The notes under the pieces are model-generated. The model searched no databases, was not told the origin of the DNA, and worked only from the letters and a program-made list of their open reading frames with translations. A stretch of 64,000 nucleotides of DNA from Paracentrotus lividus (taxonomy: Eukaryota > Echinodermata > Echinoidea > Camarodonta > Echinidae): positions 19,422,413 through 19,486,412 of the forward strand of contig CALNVZ010003434.1 of the NCBI GenBank assembly GCA_940671915.1, written 5' to 3'. Position 1 is the first letter of the stretch; every line of letters starts with the position of its first letter. The translations under genes and the position numbers were made by a program. Shown piece after piece: positions 11,501 through 21,500 of the stretch.

Positions 11501-13433
11501 TGTTGATCATTTTTTAGCAGAATGCATAAAAGTCCTATGTATGATTGTTGTATGATTTATTCATATTTTTGTTCTCTCTCGCATTATGCCATACTTTTAG
11601 CTGGACAAGACTCGGATGAAGTTCTTCAAGAGGCAGGAGGACTATGAGCTATTCCAAAGCAAGGCTGGAAAACAGGTATAGATACTATCAATGATGTTTT
11701 GATTATTATCTATTTATGAATAAATTATATTTATAAATACAATCGAAACCATTATGATATATTTGCATTATGGAGCTATTCTTGAGTCTGTGACTCCCCC
11801 AAACTGAAAACAAGTTATTATTTGTTTTATAACAAACACGAGTATATTGTGAGAAATAAAAGTGTCTGTCAAAAATTTCGTTTCTATAGTGTGAGTGTCC
11901 TTTTCTGCATATCAAATGACAAAAGAATTGCAGACATACGTTTTTTTTATTGCCCAACAATAAAAAGTCAACATTATGCTTACAGTTTTTTGAGGAGATA
12001 TTTGATTCATTTCAGGTTGATTATCAAACCGAAGGTTTCAAATCATTTATGTCAAGCTAAAAATATTTTTATTCCTTCCTCTAGATGAAAGTTTTGGAAG
12101 GCAATTGGAGGAAGGCTGAAGCTGAGATCCGAAGACTTGATCAACTCTTTGAGCACTGCAGAAAGGTAGGAAGGGAGTAGATATTTTATTTCTGTTTATG
12201 TCATCTGTCGTTCGTCGTGTTAGAGTTAATCTAAATGAAAGAGAATTCAAGAGGAAATAAATTGATATACAATAATTTGACACATGAGTACCACTCTTTT
12301 TTTTCCCGTATCAAACTTTAATCTAAAGCAATTATTGCTTTTAGAATTACATGTAAAGGGCCCCAATCCACATCTTATCCCAATAACCTGTACACAACAC
12401 TTGTATCATGGGAGAAGACATACATGTAGATGGTGTCAACCAGTATTTAACAGTTACTGTGCCTTTTAACCCTAAAAATTGTGGATTCCGCCCCCCTCGA
12501 CGTTTCGCGAAAGATCTTGGTAACGCATAAAGCTGTCGACACGCGGTTTCATGACTTTTATCTTTCAAGTCTTGCGCAACTTTTAAGACCAAATTTGCGA
12601 CGCCCGGGTATGCGGTTCTAAAGTTATGCAACATTTTGTGCATGCTCGTCAGACCGAAAATTGCTCAAAACGTGATTTCGTGTACAAATCCAATACAAAT
12701 GTATTTATTCATAAATGTATGAATATTTTTGCTTTTACTGCTTCAAATTAATTAGTTTTTGGTTCTTTGTGGTCGTGATAATGTCGCCGACAATTCCTAT
12801 TGAAAAAACAATAGAAAACAAAAAGTGGAAAAACAGAGAAATACATAAGAAATTAAAAAAAACAATGAAATACATAAGAAATGACATTTTATACAGAATT
12901 TTTTTTAAAATCCATTTCATCAGAATCTCACAAAGAGTTTATAAATAAAAAATTAGCAACTTTGAAGCATTATTTAATGAATTAGAGCAATGTGTAAATT
13001 TATGCATAAATTAGCATAATTAATTAATACCAAAAAATTTTCGGAATATATGACGATGCAATTTTGGAGATTACGTCCTAGGTGACGCGCGTGGCGATTT
13101 TCGTCGCGATCACGCAGTCGACAGCCGAGATCTCGGGGGGGGGGGCGGAATCAGCCCCCCCCCCCCCCCCCCCCAGTCATAAGATGACCAAAAAAAAACA
13201 GGCCTTTTAGGGTTAACAGTGATTGCGATTATATAAACATTTTTAAAGCTTATTACTTCAAATATATGCCAGATCTGAATGAAGTTAAGAACTCAAATTC
13301 TGTTTAATTTTGATTATTTCATATCGATTTGTCTCTTCTTGCCTGATATTAGATAATGGATAAGGTGCCAAGTACAGTCTGCCAAGTGGATCCTAACCTG
13401 AAAATGATCCATGAGATGTTCAGTACCCAGTAG
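1452..13433 (+). CDS. large coiled-coil protein, 3' part (13 exons, 5' end outside window)
   Basis: Spliced gene, partial at the 5' end. Exons: 1452-1571, 2616-2759, 3630-3719, 3987-4215, 5049-5259, 5898-6093, 6947-7134, 7958-8126, 8684-9373, 9963-10160, 11601-11675, 12085-12165, 13353-13433 (stop TAG 13431-13433). All introns begin GT and end AG, all phases match, and the exons total 2472 bases, giving 823 residues plus stop. The product is almost wholly alpha-helical, rich in E, K, Q, L and R heptads. Exon 4 is nearly uninterrupted charged helix (LEEGRASLEVERTSW, then KKEAEERRSEMEKDL). Exon 9 opens with a Ser/Gln-rich linker before helix resumes (ENEEKLREEVGRLQQELQEK). Exon 10 has a poly-Ser stretch. 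The tail ends NLKMIHEMFSTQ. No enzymatic motif, membrane segment or signal is visible. A centrosomal, ciliary or spindle scaffold is plausible by composition only; I do not recognise the orthologue. Confidence 0.85.
1636..1722 (+). pseudogene. decayed tandem copy of coiled-coil exon 1452-1571 (copy 2)
   Basis: Reads as a mutated form of the exon at 1452-1571: GATGACAATCGG, then GGTTACAAAG and GACCTTCAAGATGACCTTTG. It lacks the exon's 5' third, ends in a stop (CATCAGTCATGA) and has no GT donor. The intron bases upstream (TTTATAGAAACATTGG) match those upstream of the third copy, so the duplication unit included intron. Confidence 0.75.
1728..1852. mobile_element. MITE copy 2, partial
   Basis: Contains ACTGGAACATGTTC, GATCACCAGTCATTTGTAA and AGCTTGGTGTAATATCACC, all matching the complete copy at 3446-3610. 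It lies between two decayed exon copies, so it inserted into, or was carried along with, the duplicated unit. Confidence 0.5.
1903..1992 (+). pseudogene. decayed tandem copy of coiled-coil exon 1452-1571 (copy 3)
   Basis: GATGATCAGAAGATAATGAAG followed by GACCTTCAAGATGACCTCTG matches the exon at 1452-1571 closely through its 3' end. The donor is GTTACC rather than GTAAGG. The 5' third of the exon and a usable acceptor are missing. This copy alone reads open, so occasional inclusion cannot be excluded. Confidence 0.75.
2432..2472 (+). pseudogene. decayed 5' fragment of coiled-coil exon 2616-2759
   Basis: Begins after an acceptor (TTTCATGCAG) like that of the real exon (TTTCATCCAG) and encodes ISELEAKYKKEDYG before homology stops. 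A CT microsatellite at 2490-2531 separates it from the true exon at 2616. Confidence 0.75.
2490..2531. repeat. CT/TCTC microsatellite
   Basis: Pyrimidine-rich run dominated by TC dinucleotides between a decayed exon fragment and the true exon at 2616. Confidence 0.8.
2851..2930 (+). pseudogene. decayed 3' fragment of coiled-coil exon 2616-2759
   Basis: Matches the central part of the exon at 2616-2759 (CATTACTTGAGGAGTC, then GATGCATTCATACAGCTACA) with substitutions. It is preceded by a G tract, has no acceptor, and loses homology after 2930. With the fragment at 2432-2472 it brackets the functional exon on both sides. Confidence 0.75.
3446..3610. mobile_element. MITE copy 3, complete, 165 bp
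   Basis: Perfect outer termini: GGGTGGTGTTTCACCAAG on the left and its near complement CTTGGGGAAACACCACCC on the right. The TIR extends inward through CATTCATAA. The interior is non-coding. It lies in the intron just before the coiled-coil exon at 3630, leaving only 19 bases to that exon. Confidence 0.75.
5301..5324. repeat. G tract
   Basis: A run of G broken by one T and one A, in the intron shortly after the exon ending at 5259. Prone to length error and able to form a G-quadruplex. Confidence 0.8.
6650..6880 (+). mobile_element. tRNA-derived SINE
   Basis: A tRNA-like head carries an A box (TTGGCTCAGTGAATAGAGCG, from about 6656) and a B box (GGTTCGAACCC, 6700-6710), followed by a non-tRNA body (ending near CAAAGAGAATTTACGTTTC). 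It lies in the intron before the coiled-coil exon at 6947. The head does not fold as a complete tRNA, so it is a SINE and not a tRNA gene. Confidence 0.7.
7707..7743 (+). pseudogene. decayed fragment of coiled-coil exon 7958-8126 (copy a)
   Basis: AGTGAACAATTGG and TTGTTACAGATTGAG resemble the first 40 bases of the exon at 7958. Homology ends near the GACCACTGG at 7740. It is the most diverged of three serial copies. Confidence 0.55.
7794..7880 (+). pseudogene. decayed fragment of coiled-coil exon 7958-8126 (copy b)
   Basis: Starts after the same acceptor (CCCTTTACCAG) as the true exon and encodes SEQLELLQSELDHTKAQ and then HWMLFNQGSEI, one or two residues different from the true exon, before homology stops. 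No donor follows. The flanking intron (CTCTTCTTTCTC-like) is also duplicated. Confidence 0.85.
9780..9880 (+). pseudogene. decayed copy of coiled-coil exon 9963-10160
   Basis: CATCCCTACAGC, GAGAAAGAGATGATG and GGGTCAGTTTGAAGC match the exon at 9963, followed by an in-frame TGA and a decayed Ser-rich stretch (TCATTGTCCTCATC). No acceptor or donor. It lies about 100 bp upstream of the true exon. Confidence 0.75.
10378..10630 (-). mobile_element. probable LINE 3' end (reverse orientation)
   Basis: A TTATTATTATT run followed by TTTATTCGGCAGAAA, the usual look of a retrotransposon 3' tail read from the wrong strand. A GC-richer block follows (CTGGCTAGGCTGCCAGGC, GTCCGCGGACCGCCC). No reverse transcriptase frame is visible. 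It lies in the 1.4-kb intron of the coiled-coil gene before 11601. Confidence 0.4.
12466..13216. mobile_element. TTAA-ended element, copy A (751 bp)
   Basis: Bounded by TTAACCCTAAAA on the left and TTTTAGGGTTAA on the right. Subterminal C and G tracts sit near the right end (13133-13175). The interior is shared with the copies at 32399, 33979 and 42564 (CTTTCAAGTCTTGCGCAACT, then GACCAAATTTGCGAC). It has no transposase and is read as a non-autonomous DNA element with TTAA target sites. It lies in the last intron of the coiled-coil gene. Confidence 0.75.
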
Positions 13434-13648
13434 AACATATCCTGCAATAGCATGCTGTTCCTGATTGTTGGATTTCAAAGAAGCCATCGAGGTGACCTAA
13501 CTGGAGCTCAGAGGCAGATTTGCCTCAAATTGTGTGCCTTATATAGACATTACTCATGGCACATGCTACCCAACGACATGTTTGTTGTGATGAGGCAAAT
13601 AACATTAACGATGAATAAGTAAAACAAATTAATATATCACTTCCATCT
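13434..13648 (+). other. 3' UTR / downstream flank of coiled-coil gene
   Basis: Sequence directly after the TAG stop. No canonical AATAAA is visible here; the nearest resemblance is GATGAATAAG near 13611. A repeat begins at 13649, so the cleavage site is not resolved. Confidence 0.4.
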
Positions 13649-13784
13649 ACTGTATACGCTGAATATTTTGCGGTGGTTTTATTTTCGCGAATTTCACGAC
13701 TTACTGAACACGAAAGTTTTCACTTCCTGAAGTAAATGCAAATACCGGTACAGTAGATTTACGAAATATATGGCGTATACAGCA
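13649..13784. mobile_element. MITE with ACTGTATACGC termini, copy 1
   Basis: Left end ACTGTATACGCTGAATATTT and right end TGGCGTATACAGCA are inverted relatives. The internal TTCGCGAATTTCACGAC is shared with the copy at 24139-24340. Confidence 0.55.
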
Positions 13785-13874
13785 CTGTCTGTTTGTTATT
13801 GTATTGTTAAGTTAAAACCACTTTGAATTTGACTTAATATGTTAAACAATTCAGCTAAGACAGGTTAACCCTAT

Positions 13875-14198
13875 TGGCCCATATTCTCAAAAGCCGTCTA
13901 ACTTAAAGCCGAGCTTAAATATGTGGTTTAACTATGGCTTGCTAAAAGGGAATAAATCTGTCTATGTTGCATTTTTTTTTTTTCCTAACACCTTCACTGA
14001 ATTCAGGAATCGTGTTCTAATTGTAAGGGAAACATTTTTACTTATCATTTCCAAGCAGCTTTTAAAAGCTTCACTACCAAAAATTATGATGAATTGAACA
14101 TCTACTTTTGGGGATTGAGTCCCTTTTAGCAAGCCATAGTTTAAACTACAGATTTAAGCTAGACCTAAATTTAGGCGGCTTTTGAGAATACAGGCCAT
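13875..14198. mobile_element. long-TIR MITE (TGGCCCATATTCTCAAAAG), 324 bp
   Basis: Arms of about 110 bp are inverted repeats: GTGGTTTAACTATGGCTTGC on the left and GCAAGCCATAGTTTAAACTA on the right, with GGCCCATATTCTCAAAAGCC against GGCTTTTGAGAATACAGGCC at the ends. Related to the element at 21203-21518. No coding sequence. Confidence 0.75.
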
Positions 14199-14397
14199 TG
14201 TTGGGAGAATGCATTTGTTTCTTGTTTGTTTGTACATATTATTTAATTAGCAGAAAAAAAATTAGTTTCATTTTAGTTAAATCTATTATTATATATGTGT
14301 TAAGAAGTCTTGACAATGTTGTTTCCGATTATGAATTGGATGTATGATTTATAAAAGTGTATCTATGTCTTCATGTACATGTATATATGCACAAATA

Positions 14398-14583
14398 GGT
14401 TCTAGGACATCTCCCCCGGAGGACAACTCCCCCGGGGACAATTCCCGGAGGACAGCTCCCCCGGAGGACAACTCCCCCGGAGGACAACCCTAACCCTAAC
14501 CCTAACCCTATGTCCTCCGGGGGAGCTATCCTCCGGAAATTGTCCCCGGGGGAGTTGTCCTCCGGGGGAGATGTCCTGATACG
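14398..14583. mobile_element. telomeric-loop hairpin element, copy A (186 bp)
   Basis: Left arm: tandem ~16-bp units of the form GGACAACTCCCCCGGA. Loop: CCCTAA hexamers at 14488-14510 (four, the last short by one base). Right arm: the inverse units (TCCGGGGGAGTTGTCC). Flanked by a 9-bp direct duplication GCACAAATA at 14389-14397 and 14584-14592, which marks it as an insertion. Copy B at 15186-15395 has the same architecture with eight hexamers. No coding capacity. Confidence 0.85.
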
Positions 14584-14939
14584 GCACAAATACTTTGAAG
14601 GTGCTCTACATATCAGTATTTATGGTAAATATTTGATGAAATTTACAAATTTGTATTTCCAAGTGTTGTTCATAATATTTAATAAATGAAAGGATTTAAC
14701 TCCTGTTCTTATACAAAGTGGCAAAAGACCCCCAATTAAATAACAACCATGGAATAATTTTGCACGGAAAAGAATGTCAAAAGACTATATGTACATGCAG
14801 CAACAGCTCTGATGTGTACTCATGGAAATAAAGAATACAGTTTAATACTCCCATTATAATGAGCACATTTCAATACAATGAGATATTGTCACAAGGAGAG
14901 TGTTCAAATCCTAATTTCAAACATAAATGTAATAATAAT

Positions 14940-15166
14940 CATAATATTGTTTTATTTACCCAGGGTAGCCGCTTCAGTTCTTAACAACTGTTCTCCCAGC
15001 AGGCCCTGCATAATATGATATGTTATTATTACCCCCAAGCTCCTTGTTAAAAGGAAGCTTTAGGTATTACTTGGCCCGGAATCAAATTCACGACCTCCCG
15101 TTCATGAAGCAAGAAAGGCTACATGTACCTTTTTACTGGCGCTCTAACCAAGTGAGCTATCATGTC
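14940..15166 (-). mobile_element. tRNA-derived SINE, minus strand
   Basis: On the minus strand the head reads GATAGCTCACTTGGTTAGAG (A box, ~15135-15160) and then GGTCGTGAATTTGATTCC (degenerate B box, ~15085). The body continues to about 14940. It lies 20 bp from hairpin copy B. Confidence 0.6.
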
Positions 15167-15185
15167 CGGTCATATACATGTATAT

Positions 15186-15395
15186 GGTTCTAGGACATCT
15201 CCCCCGGAGGACAACTCCCCCGGGGACAATTCCCGGAGGACAGCTCCCCCGGAGGACAACTCCCCCGGAGGACAACCCTAACCCTAACCCTAACCCTAAC
15301 CCTAACCCTAACCCTAACCCTATGTCCTCCGGGGGAGCTGTCCTCCGGAAATTGTCCCCGGGGGAGTTGTCCTCCGGGGGAGATGTCCTGATACG
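15186..15395. mobile_element. telomeric-loop hairpin element, copy B (210 bp)
   Basis: Same ends as copy A (GGTTCTAGGACATCTCCCCC on the left, GGGGGAGATGTCCTGATACG on the right) with a loop of eight CCCTAA hexamers at 15276-15322. It is exactly 24 bp (four hexamers) longer than copy A. Flanked by a 10-bp duplication ACATGTATAT at 15176-15185 and 15396-15405. Confidence 0.85.
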
Positions 15396-15828
15396 ACATG
15401 TATATACATGTAATATGTACATGTGTCTGTATACACATGTGCTCAGTATAACAAGATGTATGGTGACACCACAGATATGAATGGGCTGCCATGGTCAAAG
15501 AGGTCCTATTGGTGAAACATCTACCATCTAACTTTACCCCAGAAAACAAAATCTGTAAATTCAATAATTACAGATTTCCACAAAGTGACGTCTCACCTTC
15601 ATTTGCAGTTTACGTTATAATTGTGTGATACAAGAAAGATATCATTGCAGAAATATGCTAGCAATCCAATAAACGGGGTAATAATATGTCTGTAAAGCTC
15701 TTAGAGAAATAGTATATCTATATAATTATGTGCTATATAAATCCAGAATATTATCATCATTAAAATGTGAGGAGGTCCTCTTTAACATGGTACATATGAA
15801 TTGCCAGAATGAATGAGCTTGGTATACA

Positions 15829-15963
15829 GCCCTTCTAGAACTTTATTTACTTTATTTTGATACACACTGTGTCATGCCAGTATTAACTTCTGTCAAAGCC
15901 CTTCCAGAACGGGATTTACTTTATTTTGATACACGCTGTATGCATACCAGTATTAAATACTGT
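15829..15963. repeat. tandem duplication, unit ~70 bp, 2 copies
   Basis: Two units begin CCCTTCTAGAAC (15829) and CCCTTCCAGAAC (15899). Both contain TTTACTTTATTTTGATACAC and CCAGTATTAA. The rest of 15.4-16.7 kb is AT-rich with no gene that I can see. Confidence 0.7.
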
Positions 15964-16739
15964 AGAACATTCATGAAAATCTTGTAGTATATTGCAATTT
16001 TTGTTTGCTTACCTGAAATGAACTTGTTCAGAGTTTGGACTCATGTAAACTTTATCTTCTTCTTGTGTATATTGTGTTTCATAATGTCAAATATATGTCA
16101 TTCACTGTTGGTGTTAAAAAAAATTATTGTTTATTGTTGTAAATATATGTATGTACATAAACATACATTTTTGTGTACAGTAAATTTGACATAATAGCTA
16201 GTTTATGGAAGTAGATTAGAGTATGTTAAACAACCAGCTTCTTTTTCCTTTTTTTGCTAACATCAACAACATAAAAACCCAAACCCTCTTTAAAATCTAA
16301 TGGGGTCATATCAAATTGCTTATTGTAAACAATAATTATGTTATGCAAACAGGGAAGTGCCACTACACTATTATGTATTACTACCAGGTCAAAAAACATT
16401 TTCTAAAATTGCTGTCAGGTTTTTTGTTAGTCATAACTTTGATGTTCTTATTTGAAGAAGTGTATGAATTAAAATGTTTCCTGTATTAATTAAAGCGATT
16501 GACAATATCATTGCAACATCTCTGATATAATATTGATGACACATCAGCATTTCAAGAGAAACAAGAGAAAAAATATCTCATATTTAATTTTTTTTCTATA
16601 GCTGTTTTGTTACATATGCAGGTATATATTATGTAAATAAAAAAAAGTTTGCACATCTTATGATTGATTTTTTAAAAACTGATTTATTTTATTATATTTG
16701 TAGGGAAGATGTTGATAAATGGGTTGATTGATTGGTGGA

Positions 16740-17250
16740 TTCTTTAGTTGGTTCGTTGATTAATTGAATGATTGTTTGACTGATTGTTTGACTGATTGAT
16801 TGACTGATTGAATTGACTGATTGAATTGACTGATTGCTTGACTGATTGTTTGACTGATTGTTTGACTGATTGATTGACTGATTGTTTGACTGATTGTTTG
16901 ACTGATTGATTGACTGATTGCTTGACTGATTGTTTGACTGATTGTTTGACTGATTGAATTGACTGATTGAATTGACTGATTGAATTGACTGATTGCTTGA
17001 CTGATTGTGTGACTGATTGTTTGACTGATTGAATTGACTGATTGTTTGACTGATTGATTGAATGAGTGAGTGAGTGAGTGACTGATTGTTTAATTGACTG
17101 ATTGGTTGATTTTGTTGATTGATTGATTGATTGATTGGTTGGTCTGATTAATTGACTGATTGGTTGATCTGATGAATTGATTGATTGACTGATTTGTTAA
17201 TTGATTAATTGATTGATAGATTATTTGACTGATTGGTTGATTGGTTAGTT
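16740..17250. repeat. TTGACTGA-type microsatellite
   Basis: About 500 bp of imperfect tetranucleotide-derived units (TTGACTGATTGT, TTGACTGATTGA, GAATTGACTGA) with a short GAGT run near 17066. Copies abut without unique spacers, so this is a simple-sequence array. Confidence 0.9.
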
Positions 17251-17599
17251 TATTGATTATGTTTGATGGATGTATATGTATTGACTGATATAAGCTTGAT
17301 TGTGGATTGATTGAATGTATAATGGATAAGCTTGTTGAGTTAATGATGGATGATATATTAATAGATGAATATATTTAGCTTGTTGATTAATTCATTGTTC
17401 GATTTGCTTGGTTGGTTGATTTATAAATTACTTTACTCTTAAACTGGCACATTTTTATTTGGGTCAGTGATAGTTTTCCAGAAATGGAATGTGTAACTGT
17501 TTCATGTACGCGAATATAAGTCTGATTGTAATTCAGATATGGTATGAAGAGGAGATGGGCGTGGTAGATGGTAGGGTGGTATGGTGGGGGATGGTCATC

Positions 17600-18010
17600 T
17601 CTACCAAAGCGCACCGCTTGCGCCTCGCGCTAGCGCCCCTGGGCATTCAATATACCGTATCTGGGAATTTCCCCGAATTTGGCATGGCGGAAACCTTGGC
17701 TGTCGCTAAATCAGATGTCTGTCATTTAATTTAAGTGAACTTACGGATGAGGCAAGTATTAAATACTTTTAAGGAAATATTGAGGTTATCCTGGAGATAT
17801 TTATATGAGTGAGGTGATATGGCGATTGGCTTGACACGGTAGATTCCAACTTAACTTTGTTTAGTTTGCATGACCATGATGACTCGGATCCGGAATACCG
17901 CTGCATGGATGGGCAGGGGTAACCGATCGCTCGGCCATCGGGGCGGTGGCGGGGCTGATAAAGGCAGCGCAGCTGATGCGATGGCTAGACTTGTGACCTA
18001 GGATGGGGGG
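17600..18010. promoter_or_regulatory. CpG-rich segment upstream of the molybdenum hydroxylase gene
   Basis: Distinctly GC- and CpG-rich against its surroundings (GCACCGCTTGCGCCTCGCGC at ~17610; GATCGCTCGGCCATCGGGGC at ~17925), 0.6-1 kb before the ATG at 18595. A promoter or 5' UTR exon is possible. No TATA box or start site can be assigned. Confidence 0.25.
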
Positions 18011-18594
18011 TTCGTTGTCCGGACACTTAAGCAGATAAAAACATCATCTTATGCTCTGGATTTATTCAAAATTTTTGCAGTAAATAGCAAAAATATTTGT
18101 GAATATTTGTGCTTTGTTATATTGTCTGTAGTGTTATTACTTTCAATCGATAAATGAAATATTGATCACAAAGGTCCTAAAATTGCCGTCTGACTTGACC
18201 GGACAAACAATTAACCCGTCCGGACATACAACAACCGGGTATACATTCACTTCAGACAGGGCATTACGAAGTATAGACCTTGAGATTTTAAAGGGGAAGT
18301 CCAGACCCAAAATAAGGTGTTTTTATCAAGAGCCTGGAATGAATATTGATCTTCTTGTCTATTGTGAGTCCACACCCAAATTAGTCTTCTCATATTCATG
18401 CATTTTTTAACGACTGCTGCAAAAACTGAAAACAACAAGGACATGCTATCTGATCCTGGGAAATGGGAATCTGATGGTGGAGCATGTGGTAAAGTTTTTG
18501 GTATGTTTTTATTTTAGATTGGGGACCATTGTCCGACATAGAATTTAATGGTTCATTCGTCATTGTGATTTTAGATTGAGGGGATCAGACGAAC

Positions 18595-21500
18595 ATGGCT
18601 TGGACAGACACATTAGTGTTCTATTGCAATGGAGTCAGGGTAAGTAAAAATGGTCTTTTTGTGCCTGAAATTTGTTGTGATGTTGAAAAGAAATCTCTCC
18701 CTCTCTGTCTCATTTCTTGTGATCTCAATCACGTACTTTATCTCTTCATTCATGTCGCTCTCTTTCTCTTTTTACGAGTCCTTCCTGAACAATTTAAAAT
18801 CTGTCTTTGTGTCTGTACATCTTGTCGTAAACATTTGTTGATTGATTTTAATTTTGTAATTTTGTTTTTCTCCCATAAATTTTGAATAATAGATGGAGGA
18901 TGATAGTGTTGACCCTGAGATGAATCTGCTGACATACCTCAGAACCAAATGTATCCTTTCTCAAAGATTACAATGGGATGATGTCATTAAAATATCCCAG
19001 TTTAAATGGTCAATATAAGGAACAAAACAAGACTAACTTTTGTATTCAAAATTAAGCAGTAGAAATGACCCACTATACCAGTTTCATAAATTTCTTTAAA
19101 AACATTACTTGCCAGTAAAAGATTTCTTTAACTCTAAAGATGTCCAGTACGCTTGACCGGTACTAAGGCTGGATGTGGTCAAGGAGGATGTGGAGCCTGC
19201 ACTGTGATGATATCAGCAGCTGACCCTCGCACAAAGAAAATCAGGTAATGTTGGCGGTACAAGATGAGATTTTTTTGCGCATCCTTATAAAATTTTCTAC
19301 TTCAATTAAGGCTATTTATTTAATATTGGAGACAATATATTTATTTGGCCCAAACTTCTTAAAATGCGATCTTGGCATCTTCATTTGGAGTACAGGTATT
19401 GTCATGGATACGGATTGTGTTATGGTTAAGATTAGGGTAGGGTTTGGATAAAGGCATTCAAGTTTTGGGCACCCTGTCTGTATCCTTTGTGTTCAAAATT
19501 ATGCTACCGAGATACAATCTACAAGTATCATAACTACAGATCACCTGTAAACTGAATAATATCATAAATGTAATGATAGGATGCAAGTGTCAATAAGAAG
19601 CTGTACCCAAGTTATAATTAGATCGTTTTTGCATTGAAATGTACTTACAGCCATCTAGCAGTAACTGCATGTTTGTTCCCAATCTGTCTGGTGCATGGGA
19701 AAGCTGTGACCACCGTAGAAGGACTGGGGAATGTCAGGTCTGGCCTACATGCAGTCCAGGTAAGACCAAAATAAATACAGTCCTCTCCCATTACACTTTA
19801 ATGAAATGGGCCATTCCACGGTAACTCGCGTTACAAATAACCGGTACCTTTAACGATTAAAGTCCTCTATCTTTGAAACTGTTTGGATCTACAAGTTACT
19901 TTTTGCACCATATGTAAAGGAGACATAGACTAACCAAATGGATTTAAAAAAGAAAAATATTTTTCAAGTTCGTTCAGATTCTCAGGTCGTTAAACTTCGG
20001 TAACTCGCGTTATGCAAAAAGGACATGGTCAAAATCATGATGCAGATTAGGGTGAATTGTTCCTTAACTATACCATGTTGGCAAAAAAAATCCTATCATA
20101 AACTGAACTTAGCATATTTCTAACCTATCCACTGCATCAAAGTGAAGAAAAAATGAACAGGTAAAATACAGGGAGCGTTAATGTCGGTAACTCGCGTTAC
20201 AGTTTGTCCGTCAAGATATATTTTGAATTTTCATAGCTTTTCTGTGACTTCAGATTGAATTTCATTATTAATTTAGGTGTGACTTAATATTCTTCAGATT
20301 ATCCAGTTGGAAAAATTGCAAAAGGAATTATAGTTCTCTGTCAAAGTCTAAAAAACTTTTTAAAATTGCATGTAGTCCCACATGCTTCAAACTATGTATA
20401 GTTCTGATTCTCCTACAAGGACATACAATTTGAAGGTAAAATCCAACTTAATTTGTGTCCCCCAATGTAATAATAATTTCAGATAAGTTTAAAGCCCAAA
20501 GTATTACCTGAATTTGAGATAAAGCAAAAAGAAGAAAACAATGTTTGTCCTCCCGACCGTGGAATGGCCCAAATCTTGTTAAACTCCGACCTCGCTTATC
20601 CGGCCACGTTAGGACCAGGACCCATTCGGTAAAATGATATGGCCAGTTGTGAGAGTAATGCATACATGTACATTATGTACTGGGACATTACATGGCATTT
20701 GTATTACAATTTACAGGTAGAGGATTTAATGGGGAGGGTCCACGAGGCCGAGGGCCCAAGAAGCCGAGGGTCCACGAGTTCAAGTATTTTCCCACAAGGT
20801 CGAGGGTCCACGAATCTGAATTTTCTCGTATTGTATTTTGCAATATACTGCTCGGCCTCGTGGGAAAACTACTCGGACTCTTGGGAATCAGACTCGTCAG
20901 AAAAATACATGGCCTCGTGGGAAAATACTCGTACTCATGGACCCTCAGCCTCGTGGGAAGACCCTGATTTATTAGCCTTGAAGGGGAAGGATTTATGGGG
21001 TGGATGATCGTATATGATCATAATGTCATTCTGAGTGTGAGGTGATGAAAATTATATGAAAAACAGGAGAAAAGTGGGACATTTATATGAATTTAAAAAG
21101 GAATAACAAGGGAATATGGCCAAAGTCCATGACCGGTTGATAGAGTAAGTAGTTAAATGATGGACGTATAAGCAAGGTGGAACTGTATACTGAAAACATC
21201 TTTGGCCCATGTTCACAAAGGTGTCCTAAAGTTAAGCCTAGCTTAAATCTGTGGTTTAACTATGGGTAGCAACATGTGACACAATCCAGAATAGTAGATG
21301 TTCAATTTATCAGAATTTTTGGTACTGAAATTCTTAAAAAGTGCTTGAGAATGATAAGTCCAAAGGTTTTCCTATCCATTGAAGTACAAATCCACAACCC
21401 AGTAAAAGTGTAAGGAAAATAACAATGTTGACAGATTGTGTCACATTTTGCTGCCCATAGTTAAACCACAGATTTAAGCCAGCTTAAGCTTTAGGACACC

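Noticed and set aside
14488..15322. chromosome end / true telomere
   Set aside because: The hexamer blocks are short, internal, flanked by inverted arms and target duplications, and genes continue on both sides.
15186..15395. open frames of Arg-Val or Pro-Asn repeats through the telomeric hairpins
   Set aside because: These are translations of CCCTAA repeats and of the palindromic arms, open only because of composition.
16740..17250. CRISPR-like array
   Set aside because: Units abut without unique spacers and are simple tetranucleotide derivatives in a eukaryotic context.
20639..21007. Ser/Trp-rich open frame
   Set aside because: Runs through the inverted minisatellite; repeats of ASWEN are a by-product of the units.
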